This document shows positions 17,501-32,500 of a DNA stretch of 64,000 nt, in pieces. Numbering within the stretch: position 1 is the first letter of the stretch; the number at the start of each line of letters is the position of its first letter. A program made the position numbers and the translations under genes. A model generated the notes under the pieces. That model was not told where the DNA came from. It made no database searches and worked only from the letters and a program-made list of their open reading frames with translations. Origin of the DNA: an uncultured Verrucomicrobiota bacterium (GTDB taxonomy: Bacteria; Verrucomicrobiota; Kiritimatiellia; CAIVKH01); NCBI GenBank assembly GCA_937872895.1, contig CALMUP010000022.1:18874-82873 (forward strand). The letters are read 5' to 3'.

Positions 17501-20500
17501 TGGCCAGCCCGGTGGTTCCCCCTTCCCTGATCATCGACAAGGTATCCAACGTGGGAGCCTTCTTCACCAACAACCAGGTCATCACCTATTCCATCTCCGT
17601 CGTGAACACGAGTGCGATCCTGCAAACGGGTATTGCCGTGACGGATGCTATCCCTTCATCGGTCAGCTTTGTTACCGGTTCCGTATTTGTTACCGCTCCG
17701 GTGCAGACAGGCTCGCTGTTTACCAACCGGGTTCGCGACGATTTCTCCTCGGCCAGCTATTCTCTGAATACGGGGAACGTGAATTGGAACGGCAACTGGA
17801 TCGAGCAAAACGAGGCGACATCGCCCACCGCAAACGACATCCAGATTGTTGATGGTCGTTTGCGCATCACCAACACCAACGGTGCGAAGCCCGCCATCTA
17901 CCGTGAAGTGAACCTGGCCAATGCGATCCAAGCGTCGATTTCGCTGCGTTACGAGGCGAGCAATAACCTCGAGGTCATTGATTCCGTCCAATTGCAGGTC
18001 TCAACGAATGGCGGAACCAGCTACATTATTCTGGCTGATTACACCGAGATTGCCGGTTCCCAGTCGGGCACCACCACGGTTGATATCACCTCGTATCGTA
18101 CAGCCAATACCCGGGTGCGTCTTGCCGTGAATGCGGGATACACCGGCGTGGATGAATTTTTCCGCGTTGATTGGCTGCAGGTGCAATTTACGACCGGTGT
18201 TTCCGCTCGCGTAACCAATACTTTTGCCGGTACCGCTCCTCCCGTCCTGCACACCGGACAATCGCTGTTCCCCGGGGAGTCCATGACGATTACCTTCCAG
18301 GCTCGCGTCACCAACAACATCGTGGGCCTTACCAGTATCGTGAACACCGCATGCTTTACTGCGGATGGCAAACCGTTGCCGACGTGCGATTCGGTTGTCG
18401 ATCTTCCGCCACCGCCTGCCGGTATCCGAATTGACAAGACCGTCTCCTCAAATGCATTCCCCGGCGTGGAGACGTTGACTGGAACGAATAACACTCCGAT
18501 TGTTTATTGGTTTGTCGTTCGTAATACGGGTTTGGTCAATCTGGCGAGCGTAACCGTCAACGACCCCCTCATCCCATACTCGACCAATCTCGGCAGTCTC
18601 GCAGTCGGTCAAGCGGTGACCGTAAGTGTAAACGATGTGCTCAGCGCCAGTCTCACCAACACCGCGACGGCCAGCGGAAATCCGCCGGGTGGACTGCCCC
18701 CGGTTACCAGTACTGACACAGCCTCAGTGGTGCGCATCAATCCGGCCATCACCATCGCGAAGACGGTGAGCGATACCGGCGCGATCCCCGGCGTGGAGTC
18801 GGTGACCGGCACGAACAACCAGCCGGTCCTGTATAGTTTCGTCGTCCGCAACACCGGTGACGTGACCCTGACCAACGTGGTGGTGACCGACAACCTGATT
18901 TCCCCCGCGCTCTCCACGAATATTGGAACTCTCACCGTGAACCAGGCGCGCACGGTCACCGCATCCCGGGTCATTTCCAGTTCGCTCATCAACACCGCCA
19001 CCGCACAGGGCAATCCGCCGCTCGGCCCGCCCGTCTCCAATTCTGACACCGCCAGTGTGACCCGCATCAGCCCGGCGATCACCATCGCGAAGACGGTGAG
19101 CGACGTCGGCGCGATTCCCGGCGTGGAAACCGTAACCGGCACGAACAACCAGCCGGTCCTGTACAGCTTCGTCGTCCGCAATACCGGCGACGTGACCCTG
19201 ACCAACGTGGTGGTGACCGACACGCTCCTGTCGCCAAGTTTCACGACGAACGTTGGCACCCTGACCGTAAACCAGGCAGTTACGGTGACCGCGAACCGGG
19301 TGATCTCGGGCAGCCTGACCAACCTCGCGACCTCGACCGGCGTGCCGCCGATCGGACCTCCGGTCTCGAACAGCGATACCGCCGTGGTCGTTCGCATCAA
19401 CCCGGCGATCACCATCGCGAAGACGGTGAGCGATACCGGCGCGATCCCCGGCGTGGAGTCGGTGACCGGCACGAACAACCAGCCGGTCCTGTATAGTTTC
19501 GTCGTCCGCAATACCGGCGACGTGATCTTGACCAACGTGGTGGTGACCGACACCTTGCTGTCGCCGAGCTACACGACAAACATTGGCACCCTGACGGTGA
19601 ACCAGGCGCGCACCGTAACGGCGAACCGGGTGATCTCGGGCAGTCTGACCAACCTCGCGACCTCGACCGGCGTGCCGCCATTCGGACCCCCGGTCTCGAA
19701 CAGCGACACCGCCGTGGTGGTGCGCATCAACCCGGCGATTACCATCGCCAAGACGGTGAGCGATACCGGGGCGATTCCCGGTGTGGAAACTGTGACCGGC
19801 ACGAACAACCAACCGGTCCTGTATAGCTTCGTCGTGCGCAATACCGGCGACGTGACCCTGACCAACGTGGTGGTGACCGACACGCTCCTGTCGCCAAGTT
19901 TCACGACGAACGTTGGCACCCTGACCGTAAACCAGGCAGTTACGGTGACCGCGAACCGGGTGATCTCGGGCAGCCTGACCAACCTCGCGACCTCGACCGG
20001 CGTGCCGCCGATCGGACCTCCGGTCTCGAACAGCGACACCGCCGTGGTCGTTCGCATCAACCCGGCGATCACCATCGCGAAGACGGTAAGCGGCACCGGT
20101 GCGATCCCGGGCGTGGAAACGGTGACCGGCACGAACAACCAGCCGGTCCTGTACAGCTTCGTCGTCCGCAACACCGGCGACGTGACCCTGACCAACGTGG
20201 TGGTGACCGACACGCTGCTGTCGCCGAGCTTCACGACAAACATTGGCACCCTGACCGTGAACCAGGCGCGCACCGTAACGGCGAACCGGGTGATCTCGGG
20301 CAGTCTGACCAACCTCGCGACCTCGACCGGCGTGCCGCCGATCGGACCTCCGGTCTCGAACAGCGATACCGCCGTGGTCGTTCGCATCAACCCGGCGATC
20401 ACCATCGCGAAGACGGTGAGCGGCACCGGTGCGATCCCCGGCGTGGAGTTCGTCACCGGCACGAACAACCAACCGGTCCTTTACAGCTTCGTCGTGCGCA

Positions 20501-23500
20501 ACACCGGCGACGTGACCCTGACCAATGTGGTCGTAACCGACACGATCCTGTCACCGAGTTACACCACGAACATCGGCACCCTGGCCGTGAACCAGGCGCG
20601 CACCGTCACCGCAAACCGGGTAATCTCGGGTAGCCTGACCAACCTCGCGACCTCGACCGGCGTGCCGCCGATCGGACCTCCGGTGTCGAACAGCGACACC
20701 GCCACCGTGGCCCGCATCAACCCGGCCATCAACATCGAGAAGACGGTTTCCGCGACCACGAACTTCGCCAACGCCAGCGAACTGGTAACCGGTACGAATA
20801 GCCAGCCGGTGACCTACTTCCTGGTGGTGAGCAATCCGGGCGACGTCACCCTGACCAATGTGGTGGTGCTCGACACCTCGATTACCCCGGTCTATTCCAA
20901 CAACCTCGGTACCCTGGTGGTCGGGCAGTCCGTCACCCTGTCGGTGGCCCGCACCATCGGCGGCAATCTGATCAACACCGCCACCACGCGCGGCCAGGAT
21001 CCGCTCGGCCAGACCCAGAATGATAGCGATACCGCCGAGGTCCGCGAGATCGGTCCGGCCATCAACATCGAGAAGACCGTCGCAACCACCAACAGCTTCG
21101 CCGCCTCCGGCGAACTGGCCATCGGCACCAACGGCCAGCCGGTGACCTACTTCTTCGTGGTCAGCAACCCGGGCGATGTCGTGCTGACGAACGTGTACGT
21201 GTTTGACCTTTCGATCACCCCGGCCTACTCGAATAACCTCGGCACACTGGCCGTGGGCCAGTCGGTGACCGTAAGTGTTGCCTCGGTCATTAGCGCGGAC
21301 CTCGTGAACACCGCGCAGGCGCGCGGCTTCGACACCGTGGGCCAGCCGCAGAACGACAGCGACACCGCTGAAGTGGACCTGCGCGCCCCGGCCATCACAC
21401 TGATCAAGACCGCCGGCTCCGCGCCGAACGGCACGGATCTGACCATCCTCGCCGGATCGAACGTGACCTACACGTTCCGTGTGATCAACAACGGCGACAC
21501 CTTCCTGTCCAACATCGCCGTGACCGACAACGTGATCGGCGTCATCGGCAACATCGCCGGCCCGTTGGCTCCCGGCGCAACCAGTTCGATCCCGTTCACC
21601 GTCTCCAACCTGTTGTTCAGCGTCACCAACATCGGCGTCGCAGTGGGCAATCCGACCGATGACGGCGGGGCCGACCTGCCAAACTTCAACGATGTGCGCG
21701 ACGACGACGATGCCGTGGTGATCGTGACTCCGGTGATCGATCTCGAGCTCACCAAGGACGTCAACAACGCGACCCCGAATGTCGGTTCAATCATCAACTA
21801 CACCATCGTCGTGTCGAACCGCGGTCCGAGCGTGGCCACCGGAGTCACCGTGCTTGACGTGCTGCCCTCCGGCCTGTCCTACGTGACCAGCTCGAATGGC
21901 ACGTATGTCCCGGGAACCGGGATATGGACGATCGGATCGATCGGGGTAGGGGGGCAGACCAGCCTCGTGATCGTGGCCGCCGTGACCAACTCCGGTTCGA
22001 TCGAGAACATCGCGCAGGTCCAGACCGCCGACCAACTCGACATCGATTCGACTCCGGGCAACAATGTACCTTCCGAGGATGACCAGGACAATGCGATCAT
22101 CACCGTTCCGGCGGCGATTGACCTCGAGCTGGTCAAGTCGGTGGACGATGCCACGCCCAACGTGGGTCAGACCATTGCCTTCACCATCGTGCTGACCAAC
22201 AAGGGGCCGAACAACGCCACCGGCGTGTCGGTGCTCGATGTGATACCGCCGGGTTTTGCCTATTCCAGCAACACGACATCATCCGGCCTGTTTACCCCGA
22301 CCAATGGTATCTGGACGATCGGCGGTCCGATGGTTCCCGGTGCCTCGCGCATCCTGGTCATCTACGGCGTCGTAACCAATTCCGGCACCTACACCAACGT
22401 CGCGCAGGTCCAGACCGCCGACCAGTTCGACATCGATTCTACACCGGGCAACAACGATCCGGCCGAAGACGACCAGGACGATGCCGTATTTACGGTCCCG
22501 CTCACCGCCGACCTGGAACTGGAGAAGGGTGTCAACAACTCGACCCCGCTTCTGTTCGAGACCGTGACCTTCACGATTACGGTGACCAACCGCGGTCCGG
22601 ATACCGCCACCGGCGTGACCGTGCTCGATGATCTCAACGTGCTTTGCTGCGGCGAGTATGTTTCCCACACCAACGGGGCCTACAATCCGCTGACCGGTAT
22701 CTGGAACATCGGCACCCTGGCCGTGAACGCCTCCACCCAGTTGTTCATCAGCGTAACCATCACCAACAGCTCCCTGGTTGATACGAACTGGGCCCAGGTC
22801 TGGACTGCCAACGAATTCGATATCGACTCGACCCCTGGCAACAGCGTCCCGACCGAGGATGATCAGGACGCGGCCGTGTTGTTCGTCGGCGATGCCATCG
22901 ACCTCGAGTTGACCAAGACCGTGGACAATGCCTTCGCCAATGTCGGTTCCGACGTGGTCTTCACGCTGACCCTCACCAACAAGGGTCCGAATGCCGCCAC
23001 CGGCGTCTCGGTCGAGGATGTGCTCCCGGCCGGTCTAGATTTCGTATCCAGCTCCTCGCCGGATTACGACAACGTGTCCGGCATCTGGACCGTCGGTGCG
23101 GTCAGTGTCAACGGCAGTACCAGCCTGTTGATCACCGCGACCGTGACCAATTTCCCGCCGGTGACCAATGCCGCGCAGGTGTTGACGGCTGACCAGTTCG
23201 ATATCGACTCCATCCCCGGCAACTTCCCCGCCGTTACGGAGGACGATGACGACCAGGTCGTGGTCACGCCTCCGACCATCGATCTCGAATTGACCAAGAG
23301 CGTCAACAAGGCCCAGGCCGATCCGTTCGAGAATGTGACCTGGACCGTCATTGTAACCAATCGCGGTCCCAGCGATGCGACCGGGGTGACTGTGCGTGAT
23401 GAGCTGCCGGTCAATTGGACCTATGTCAGCGACTCCAGCGGTACGTACGACACCAACACATTCCTGTGGACGATTGGAACCTTGCCGGCGGGTGGTTCGA

Positions 23501-26500
23501 CGACCCTGCAGATCGTCGCCTTTGCCAACATCGGCCTCACCCTGACCGGACATGGCCCGATCGTGCCCGGCTACACCAATATCGCTCAAGTTTGGACGGC
23601 CAATGAGTACGACATCGATTCCACGCCAGGAAATGATGTCGCGTCGGAGGACGACCAGGATTCGGCTGAAATCCCGATCCGCGCCTTGTCCGACCTCGCC
23701 CTGACCAAGAGCGTGAACAATGCCACGCCGAACTTCGGAAGTCAGATCACCTACTCGATCATCATCACCAATGAGGGGCCGCAGCCCGCCGTCGGGGTGC
23801 GCGTCGAGGACATCCTGCCCGCCGGATTGACCTATGTCTCGAACAGCGCAGGTTCGGCCTACAACCCGTTGAATGGCATCTGGGTCATCGGCACAATGAA
23901 CAGCGGTGATTCCCGCCAGTTGGACATCTTCGCTACGGTAAGCTCGATCGGCCTCATCAGCAACGTGGCCCAGGTGAACCGCAACTTCCACTTCGACATC
24001 GACAGCACACCGGATAACGACGATCCGGCCGAGGACGACCAGGATGACGCGGTGATCATCGTACCGCCGTCGGCGGATCTGGAATTGACCAAGACGGTGA
24101 ACACCAGCCTGCTGTCCACCGGGCAAGTTGCAGTGTTCACGGTGACGGTAACCAACGCCGGCCCGAGCAACGGCACCGGTATCGCGGTGCGCGACGTCCT
24201 GCCGTCCGGCCTCGGCTATGTCTCACACACCGGCGGTACCTACAATGCCGGTACCGGAATCTGGACTATCGGTTCGCTGAACGTCGGCTCGGTGACCAGC
24301 ATCCAAATCACTGCGCAGGCGCTGCTTTCCGGCACCTGGACCAACGTCGCCGAGGTCTCGGCCGCCAACGAATTCGATATCGACTCGACCCCGAACAACA
24401 ACGTTCCGACCGAGGATGATCAGGATGAAGTCACGGTGACCGTGGTCAGCCCGAACATCTCAATCGTCAAGACGGTGGGCTTCGGTCCCGCCTTCTCGAC
24501 CAACGATCTCGTGCGCGGTACGAACGGAACCCCGGTCCGCTACTGGTTCGTGGTCTCCAACAGCAGCGACACCACCCTGACCAATGTGACCATCACCGAT
24601 CTGGACGTGCCCTTTACCACCAATCTGGGTACCCTCGTCGTCGGCCAGGTCCGTACCGTCAGCGTTGCCGATGTGATCAGTGCCGACCTGACCAACACCG
24701 CCGTGGTTACTGGCCAGGGTCCGACCGGTTCGACGGTCACCGATGACGACACCGCCGTGGTGCTCCTGTTGATGAAGATCACCGGATCGGTGTTCCTCGA
24801 CATCGATGGCGACGGTCAGTTCGATCCCGTCGACACCAACGACATCAACGGGGTGACCGTGACCCTGCTCAACGCCACCAATGGGGTGGTGGGCGTGACC
24901 ACCACAACGGTCAACGGAGCGTACAGCTTCACCAACCTGCCGCCCGGAGCCTATACCGTGGTGCAGACCGATCTGCCGGGCTACCTGTCCACCGGTGACA
25001 CTGTGCCTCCGAACGACAACCAGATCCCGGTGACCCTACTCAGCGGCATCGATTCGACCGGCAATAACTTCCTCGACACGCTGCCCGGTCAGATCGGCGA
25101 CTTTGTCTGGGATGACTTGAACGGCAACGGTATTCAGGACGGCGGCGAACCGGGCATCTCGAACGTGACGGTGCGGTTGCTCGACGCCTCGAACGCAGTG
25201 GTGTTCACCACCACGACCGATAACCTCGGCGCCTACCTGTTCACCAACGTCGCACCCGCCCCCGGGTACGTGGTCGAATTCGTCGCCCCGTCGGGCTACG
25301 TGTTCACCCTCGCCAACCAGGGCACGAATGACCTGGTCGACAGCGATGCCGATGTCGTGACCGGCCGCAGCGGTCCGATCACCATCCTCAGCGGCGAGTC
25401 GAACACGACCATCGATGCCGGCCTGTTCATCCCGTCATCGATCAGCGGCTCGGTGTTCGTGGACGTTGATGGCGACGGCATCTTCGATGCGGAAGATACC
25501 AACGGCATCAACGGGGTGATCATCACCCTGCTCGACAGTTCCAGCAATATTGTCGGTGTAACCACCACCGCGGTGAACGGAGCGTACAGTTTCACCAACC
25601 TGCCGCCAGGTGATTACACCGTGGTGGAAACCGATCCGCCGGGTTATGTCTCCACCGGTGACGTGGTGCCTCCGAACGACAACCAGATCCCGGTCACCCT
25701 GACCAGCGGCTCGAATGTCACCGGCCGCGACTTCCTCGATACGTTCCCCGGTCAGATCGGCGACTTTGTCTGGGATGACTTGAACGGCAACGGTATTCAG
25801 GACGGCGGCGAACCGGGCATCTCGAACGTGACGGTGCGGTTGCTCGACGCCTCGAACGCAGTGGTGTTCACCACCACGACCGATAACCTCGGCGCCTACC
25901 TGTTCACCAACGTCGCACCCGCCCCCGGGTACGTGGTCGAATTCGTCGCCCCGTCGGGCTACGTGTTCACCCTCGCCAACCAGGGCACGAATGACCTGGT
26001 CGACAGCGATGCCGATGTCGTGACCGGCCGCAGCGGTCCGATCACCATCCTCAGCGGCGAGTCGAACACGACCATCGACGCCGGCCTGTTCATCCCGTCG
26101 TCGATCAGCGGTTCGGTGTTCATTGATGTGAACACCGATGGCAACTTCGATCCGGAAGATACCAACGGCATTAATGGGGTGATCATCACCTTGGTCAATA
26201 GCTCCAGCAATGTCGTTGGCGTAACCACGACGGCGGTCAACGGAGCCTACAGCTTCACCAACCTGCCGCCGGGCGCGTACACGGTGGTCGAGACCGATCC
26301 GGTTGGCTTCTTCTCGACGGGTGACGTGGTGCCTCCGAACGACAACCTGATCCCGGTCACCCTGACCAGCGGCTCGAATGTCACCGGCCGCGACTTCCTC
26401 GATGCCGAGAATCCGAATCCGACCCTGGCCAAGACCTTTGTCGAGGCCACGGATGTGGATGCCAACGGCAACTTCGACATCGTGTACCGCATCACGGTCA

Positions 26501-29500
26501 TCAACCCGGCGATCTCGGGCGGAACCTATGACCTGACCGACACCCCGTCACCCGATCCCAATGTCACGATCAACGGCGGTTCGGTCAGTGGCTTCACCAA
26601 CCTGACGCTGGTTGGCGCGGGTCCCTACACCCTGGCTGACGATGCCTTCATCGGCGCCACCAGCACGAACATCTACGTGCTGACCCTGAATGCCACGCTG
26701 AGCGAGGCGGTACGCAGCGGCAGCACGAACGTGTCGCTCTGTGCCGGCTTGCCGCAGGACCTGGCACCCGGCCAGGGCCTGTTCAACGAGGTCGTCCTGA
26801 CCTACGGCACGAACAATACGCAACTGACCTCCGAGGATTGCGGCAACATTCCGCCGTGGTTGATCATCGACAAGACCTTTGTCGCAGCCAGTGCTGCCGA
26901 TGTGAATGGCAACTTCGTGGCCACCTACGTGATCACGGTGGAGAACATCGGCGGTCGTACCGGTCCGTATGATCTGACCGATACCCCGTTGTTCGATACC
27001 AACGTGACCGTTTCCGGCGGCACGGTCAGCGGCCAGGTCAACACCAACCTGACCGGCGCGGGCCCGTACACCCTGGCCTCGGGTGTGCTGATCGGATCGG
27101 GTGATGTCCATACCTATACGCTGGCCCTGAATGCGACGCTGAGCTCCGCAGTTCGTGCCGGCGTGGCGAGTGTCACCCTCTGTGGTGAAGGCGACGGCAC
27201 CCCGGTCGCCGGGGAAGGCCTGTTCAACGAGACCACCGTCACTTTCTCGACCAACAGCATTTCAGTCACCACGAACGATTGCGGTGAGATCCCGCCGTTC
27301 CTGCTGATCGACAAGCAGTTCGTGTCGGCGACCGAGCCCGACCTGTCGGGCGCCTTCACCGCGGTGTACAACGTGACGGTGGAGAACGTGGGCGGCTCGA
27401 TCGGGACCTACGACCTGAGCGACACGCCGGCACCGGACACGAACATCACGGTAAACGGGGCTTCGGTCTCGGGCCAGGTGACGACGAACTTCACCGGCGC
27501 GGGTCCGTACGCGCTGGCTTCGGGCGCGTCGATCGCGGTGGGCGCAACCCACACCTATACGTTGTCGGTAAGCCTGACCCTGGAGTCGCAGGTTCTGGCC
27601 GGTGCGGCGTTCATCACCACCTGCGGCGAGGGCAGCGGCACCCCGGTGGCGGGCGAAGGGCTGTTCAACGCGGCGACGGTGACCTACGGTACGAACAGCA
27701 CCTCGATCACCACCAACGATTGCGGCGACGTGCCGCCGTTCCTGCTGATCGACAAGACCTTCGTGTCGGCGAGCGAGCCGAGCCTGTCGGGCGCGTTCAG
27801 CGCGACCTACAACATCACGGTGGTCAACGTCGGTGGCCAGGTCGGCACGTATGACCTGAGCGACAGCCCGTCGCCCGACACCAACGTGACGGTCAACGGC
27901 GCGGCGGTGACCGGCCAGGCGACCAACAGCTTCGTCGGCGCGGGTCCGTATACGCTGGCCTCGGGTGCGTCGATCGCGGTGGGCGCGACCCACACCTACA
28001 CGCTGACCGTGGACCTGACCCTCGAGGCGCAGGTGCTCGCCGGTGCGGTGTCGGTCAGCCTGTGCGGTGACGGAACCGGCACGCCGGTGGCGGGCGAAGG
28101 CCTGTTCAACGCGGCGACGGTGACCTACGGCACGAACAGCACGACGATCACGACGAACGATTGCGGTGAGATCCCGCCGTTCATCCTGATCGACAAGACC
28201 TTCGTCTCGGCCAGCCCGGCTGACACCAACGGCCTGTTCACCATCACCTACAACGTGACGGTGGAGAACGTGGGCGGCACGGCGGGGACCTATAACCTGA
28301 CCGACACGCCGGCTCCGGACACCAACGTGTCCATCCTCGGGGTGGCGGTGACCGGCCAGGTGACGACGAACTTCACCGGTGCGGGTCCGTACACGCTGGC
28401 CACCGGTGCGTCGATCGGCGCAGGCGTGGCGCAGAGCTACCAGCTGGTCTTCGATGCCCAGTTGAGCATGGCGGTGATGGACGGCACGACCTTCGTGACC
28501 ACCTGCGGTGAAGGCAACGGCACGCCGGTGGCGGGCGAGGGCCTGTTCAACGCGGCGACCGTGACCTACGGCACGAACAGCACAACGATCACCACCAACG
28601 ACTGCGGCAACATCCCGCCGATCGTGACGATCCGGAAGGACTTCGTGTCCACGACGCCGATCGACACCAACGGTGCGTTCACGGTGACCTACACGATCAC
28701 GGTGGACAACAGCGGCGGCGTGGCGGAGATCTACGACCTGTCGGATCTGCCGACGCCGGACGCGAACGTGACGATCCTCGGCGGCGCGGTGAGCGGCTTC
28801 GCGACCCAGACGCTGGTCGGCGCGGGCCCGTACACCCTGGCCACCGACGCATCGATCGCGGCGGGTGCGACGCACGTGTACACGCTGACCCTGAACGCGC
28901 AGCTCTCGACCTCGGTGCTGTCGGGTTCGGTGTCGGTCAGCCTGTGCGGCGAACGTTCGGGTACGCCCAACGCAGGTGAAGGCCTGTTCAACCTGGCCAC
29001 CCTGGCCGTGGGCACGAACAACACCGTGATTACCGATGATGCCTGCGGCGACATCCCGCCGCTGCTGGTTCCGTTCAAGACCTTCGTGTCGGCCTCGGAG
29101 CCGGACCTCAACGGCGACTTCAGCGCGACCTACACGATTACCATGGTCAACGTCGGCGGTTCGTCCACGACCTACGACCTGGTCGACACCCCGGCCCCGG
29201 ACACCAACATCACGGTCAACGGCGCCTCGGTCAGCGGCTACGCGGTGCTGTCGTTCACCAACGCGGGTCCGTACACCCTGGCCACCGACGAACTGATCGG
29301 CGCGGGTTCGAACCACGTCTACACGCTGGTCCTCGACCTGACCCTCGGCGAAGGGATCCGGACCGGCATCTCCTCGGCCAGCCAGTGTCTGCCCGGCTCC
29401 CGCGGCTTCGAGGCCAATAACGGCCTGTTCAACGCGGTCACCGCGACCTACGGCACGAATGACACCACGGTCACCACGAACGCTTGCGGCGAGATCCCGC

Positions 29501-32500
29501 CGTTCCTGCTGATCGACAAGCAGTTCGTGTCGGCGACCGAGCCCGACCTGTCGGGCGCCTTCACCGCGGTGTACAACGTGACGGTGGAGAACGTGGGCGG
29601 CTCGATCGGGACCTACGACCTGAGCGACACGCCGGCACCGGACACGAACATCACGGTAAACGGGGCTTCGGTCTCGGGCCAGGTGACGACGAACTTCACC
29701 GGCGCGGGTCCGTACGCGCTGGCTTCGGGCGCGTCGATCGCGGTGGGCGCAACCCACACCTATACGTTGTCGGTAAGCCTGACCCTGGAGTCGCAGGTTC
29801 TGGCCGGTGCGGCGTTCATCACCACCTGCGGCGAGGGCAGCGGCACCCCGGTGGCGGGCGAAGGGCTGTTCAACGCGGCGACGGTGACCTACGGTACGAA
29901 CAGCACCTCGATCACCACCAACGATTGCGGCGACGTGCCGCCGTTCCTGCTGATCGACAAGACCTTCGTGTCGGCGAGCGAGCCGAGCCTGTCGGGCGCG
30001 TTCAGCGCGACCTACAACATCACGGTGGTCAACGTCGGTGGCCAGGTCGGCACGTATGACCTGAGCGACAGCCCGTCGCCCGACACCAACGTGACGGTCA
30101 ACGGCGCGGCGGTGACCGGCCAGGCGACCAACAGCTTCGTCGGCGCGGGTCCGTATACGCTGGCCTCGGGTGCGTCGATCGCGGTGGGCGCGACCCACAC
30201 CTACACGCTGACCGTGGACCTGACCCTCGAGGCGCAGGTGCTCGCCGGTGCGGTGTCGGTCAGCCTGTGCGGTGACGGAACCGGCACGCCGGTGGCGGGC
30301 GAAGGCCTGTTCAACGCGGCGACGGTGACCTACGGCACGAACAGCACGACGATCACGACGAACGATTGCGGTGAGATCCCGCCGTTCATCCTGATCGACA
30401 AGACCTTCGTCTCGGCCAGCCCGGCTGACACCAACGGCCTGTTCACCATCACCTACAACGTGACGGTGGAGAACGTGGGCGGCACGGCGGGGACCTATAA
30501 CCTGACCGACACGCCGGCTCCGGACACCAACGTGTCCATCCTCGGGGTGGCGGTGACCGGCCAGGTGACGACGAACTTCACCGGTGCGGGTCCGTACACG
30601 CTGGCCACCGGTGCGTCGATCGGCGCAGGCGTGGCGCAGAGCTACCAGCTGGTCTTCGATGCCCAGTTGAGCATGGCGGTGATGGACGGCACGACCTTCG
30701 TGACCACCTGCGGTGAAGGCAACGGCACGCCGGTGGCGGGCGAGGGCCTGTTCAACGCGGCGACCGTGACCTACGGCACGAACAGCACAACGATCACCAC
30801 CAACGACTGCGGCAACATCCCGCCGATCGTGACGATCCGGAAGGACTTCGTGTCCACGACGCCGATCGACACCAACGGTGCGTTCACGGTGACCTACACG
30901 ATCACGGTGGACAACAGCGGCGGCGTGGCGGAGATCTACGACCTGTCGGATCTGCCGACGCCGGACGCGAACGTGACGATCCTCGGCGGCGCGGTGAGCG
31001 GCTTCGCGACCCAGACGCTGGTCGGCGCGGGCCCGTACACCCTGGCCACCGACGCATCGATCGCGGCGGGTGCGACGCACGTGTACACGCTGACCCTGAA
31101 CGCGCAGCTCTCGACCTCGGTGCTGTCGGGTTCGGTGTCGGTCAGCCTGTGCGGCGAACGTTCGGGTACGCCCAACGCAGGTGAAGGCCTGTTCAACCTG
31201 GCCACCCTGGCCGTGGGCACGAACAACACCGTGATTACCGATGATGCCTGCGGCGACATCCCGCCGCTGCTGGTTCCGTTCAAGACCTTCGTGTCGGCCT
31301 CGGAGCCGGACCTCAACGGCGACTTCAGCGCGACCTACACGATTACCATGGTCAACGTCGGCGGTTCGTCCACGACCTACGACCTGGTCGACACCCCGGC
31401 CCCGGACACCAACATCACGGTCAACGGCGCCTCGGTCAGCGGCTACGCGGTGCTGTCGTTCACCAACGCGGGTCCGTACACCCTGGCCACCGACGAACTG
31501 ATCGGCGCCGGCTCGAACCACGTTTACACCCTGGTGCTCGACCTGACCCTCGGCGAAGGGATCCGGATCAGCCGCACCTTCCCGCTGCCCTGCCTGGAGA
31601 GCGGTTTCGGGTATGAGGCCAACCGCGGCCTGTACAACCGGATCAATGTTACCTACACCACCAACGAATTCCCGTTGGAGGTCGAGGCCTGCGGTGAGAT
31701 CCCGCCGTTCATCCTGATCGACAAGTTCTTCGTTTCGGCCACGGAAGCTGACATCGACGGAAACTTTGTCGCCACCTATGATGTGTCGGTGATCAACGTG
31801 GGCGGCACGGAAGGGACGTATGACCTGACCGACACGCCGTCGCCGGATACCAACATCACGGTCAACGGCGCTTCGGTCACCGGTCAGATTACCACCAACT
31901 TCACCGGTGCCGGTCCGTACACCCTGGCCACCGGCGAAATGCTGGGCGAGGGGGCCATCCACACCTACACGCTGTCGGTCAGCATGACCCTGCAGTCCCA
32001 GGTGCTCGCGGGTGCGTCGTTCGTCACGCTCTGCGGCGACGGCAACGGCACCCCGGTGTCGGGTGAGGGTCTATTCAACGAGGCCACGGTGATCTACGGC
32101 ACAAACCGCACGACCATCTCGACCAACGATTGCGGCGAGATCCCGCCGTTCCTGTTCATCGACAAGAGCTTTGTCAGCGCGGGTGATGTGGATGGCGGCG
32201 GTAACTTTGTGGCCACCTACACGGTGACGGTCCGGAACACCGGTGGATCCGCGACCACCTATGACCTGACCGACGCTCTGGATCCGGATCTGTCCATCAC
32301 AGTCAACGGCGGTTCGGTTACCGGCTTCACCAACCTGACCCTGGTCGGCGCCGGTCCGTACACGCTGGCCACCGATGCGGCCATCGACTCCGGGGCCACC
32401 CACAGTTACACCCTTGCCCTGAATATGACGATCAACTCCAACGTGCTCAACGGTACGGAGACGATCAGCGCCTGCTCCGCGGAAGGCCGCTCCGAGCCGG

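Noticed and set aside
18742..20721. Regular repeats considered as a CRISPR array
   Set aside because: The period is 330 bases, everything is in one coding frame, and no short repeat/spacer alternation exists.
27262..31962. A 1,566-codon open frame on the minus strand inside the giant gene, repeated in register with the tandem duplication
   Set aside because: It has biased R/V/G/D/H composition, no motifs, no ribosome site, and follows the codon pattern of the plus-strand repeats. The same applies to the minus-strand frames at 18724-20472, 32071-35097 and 35281-36792.
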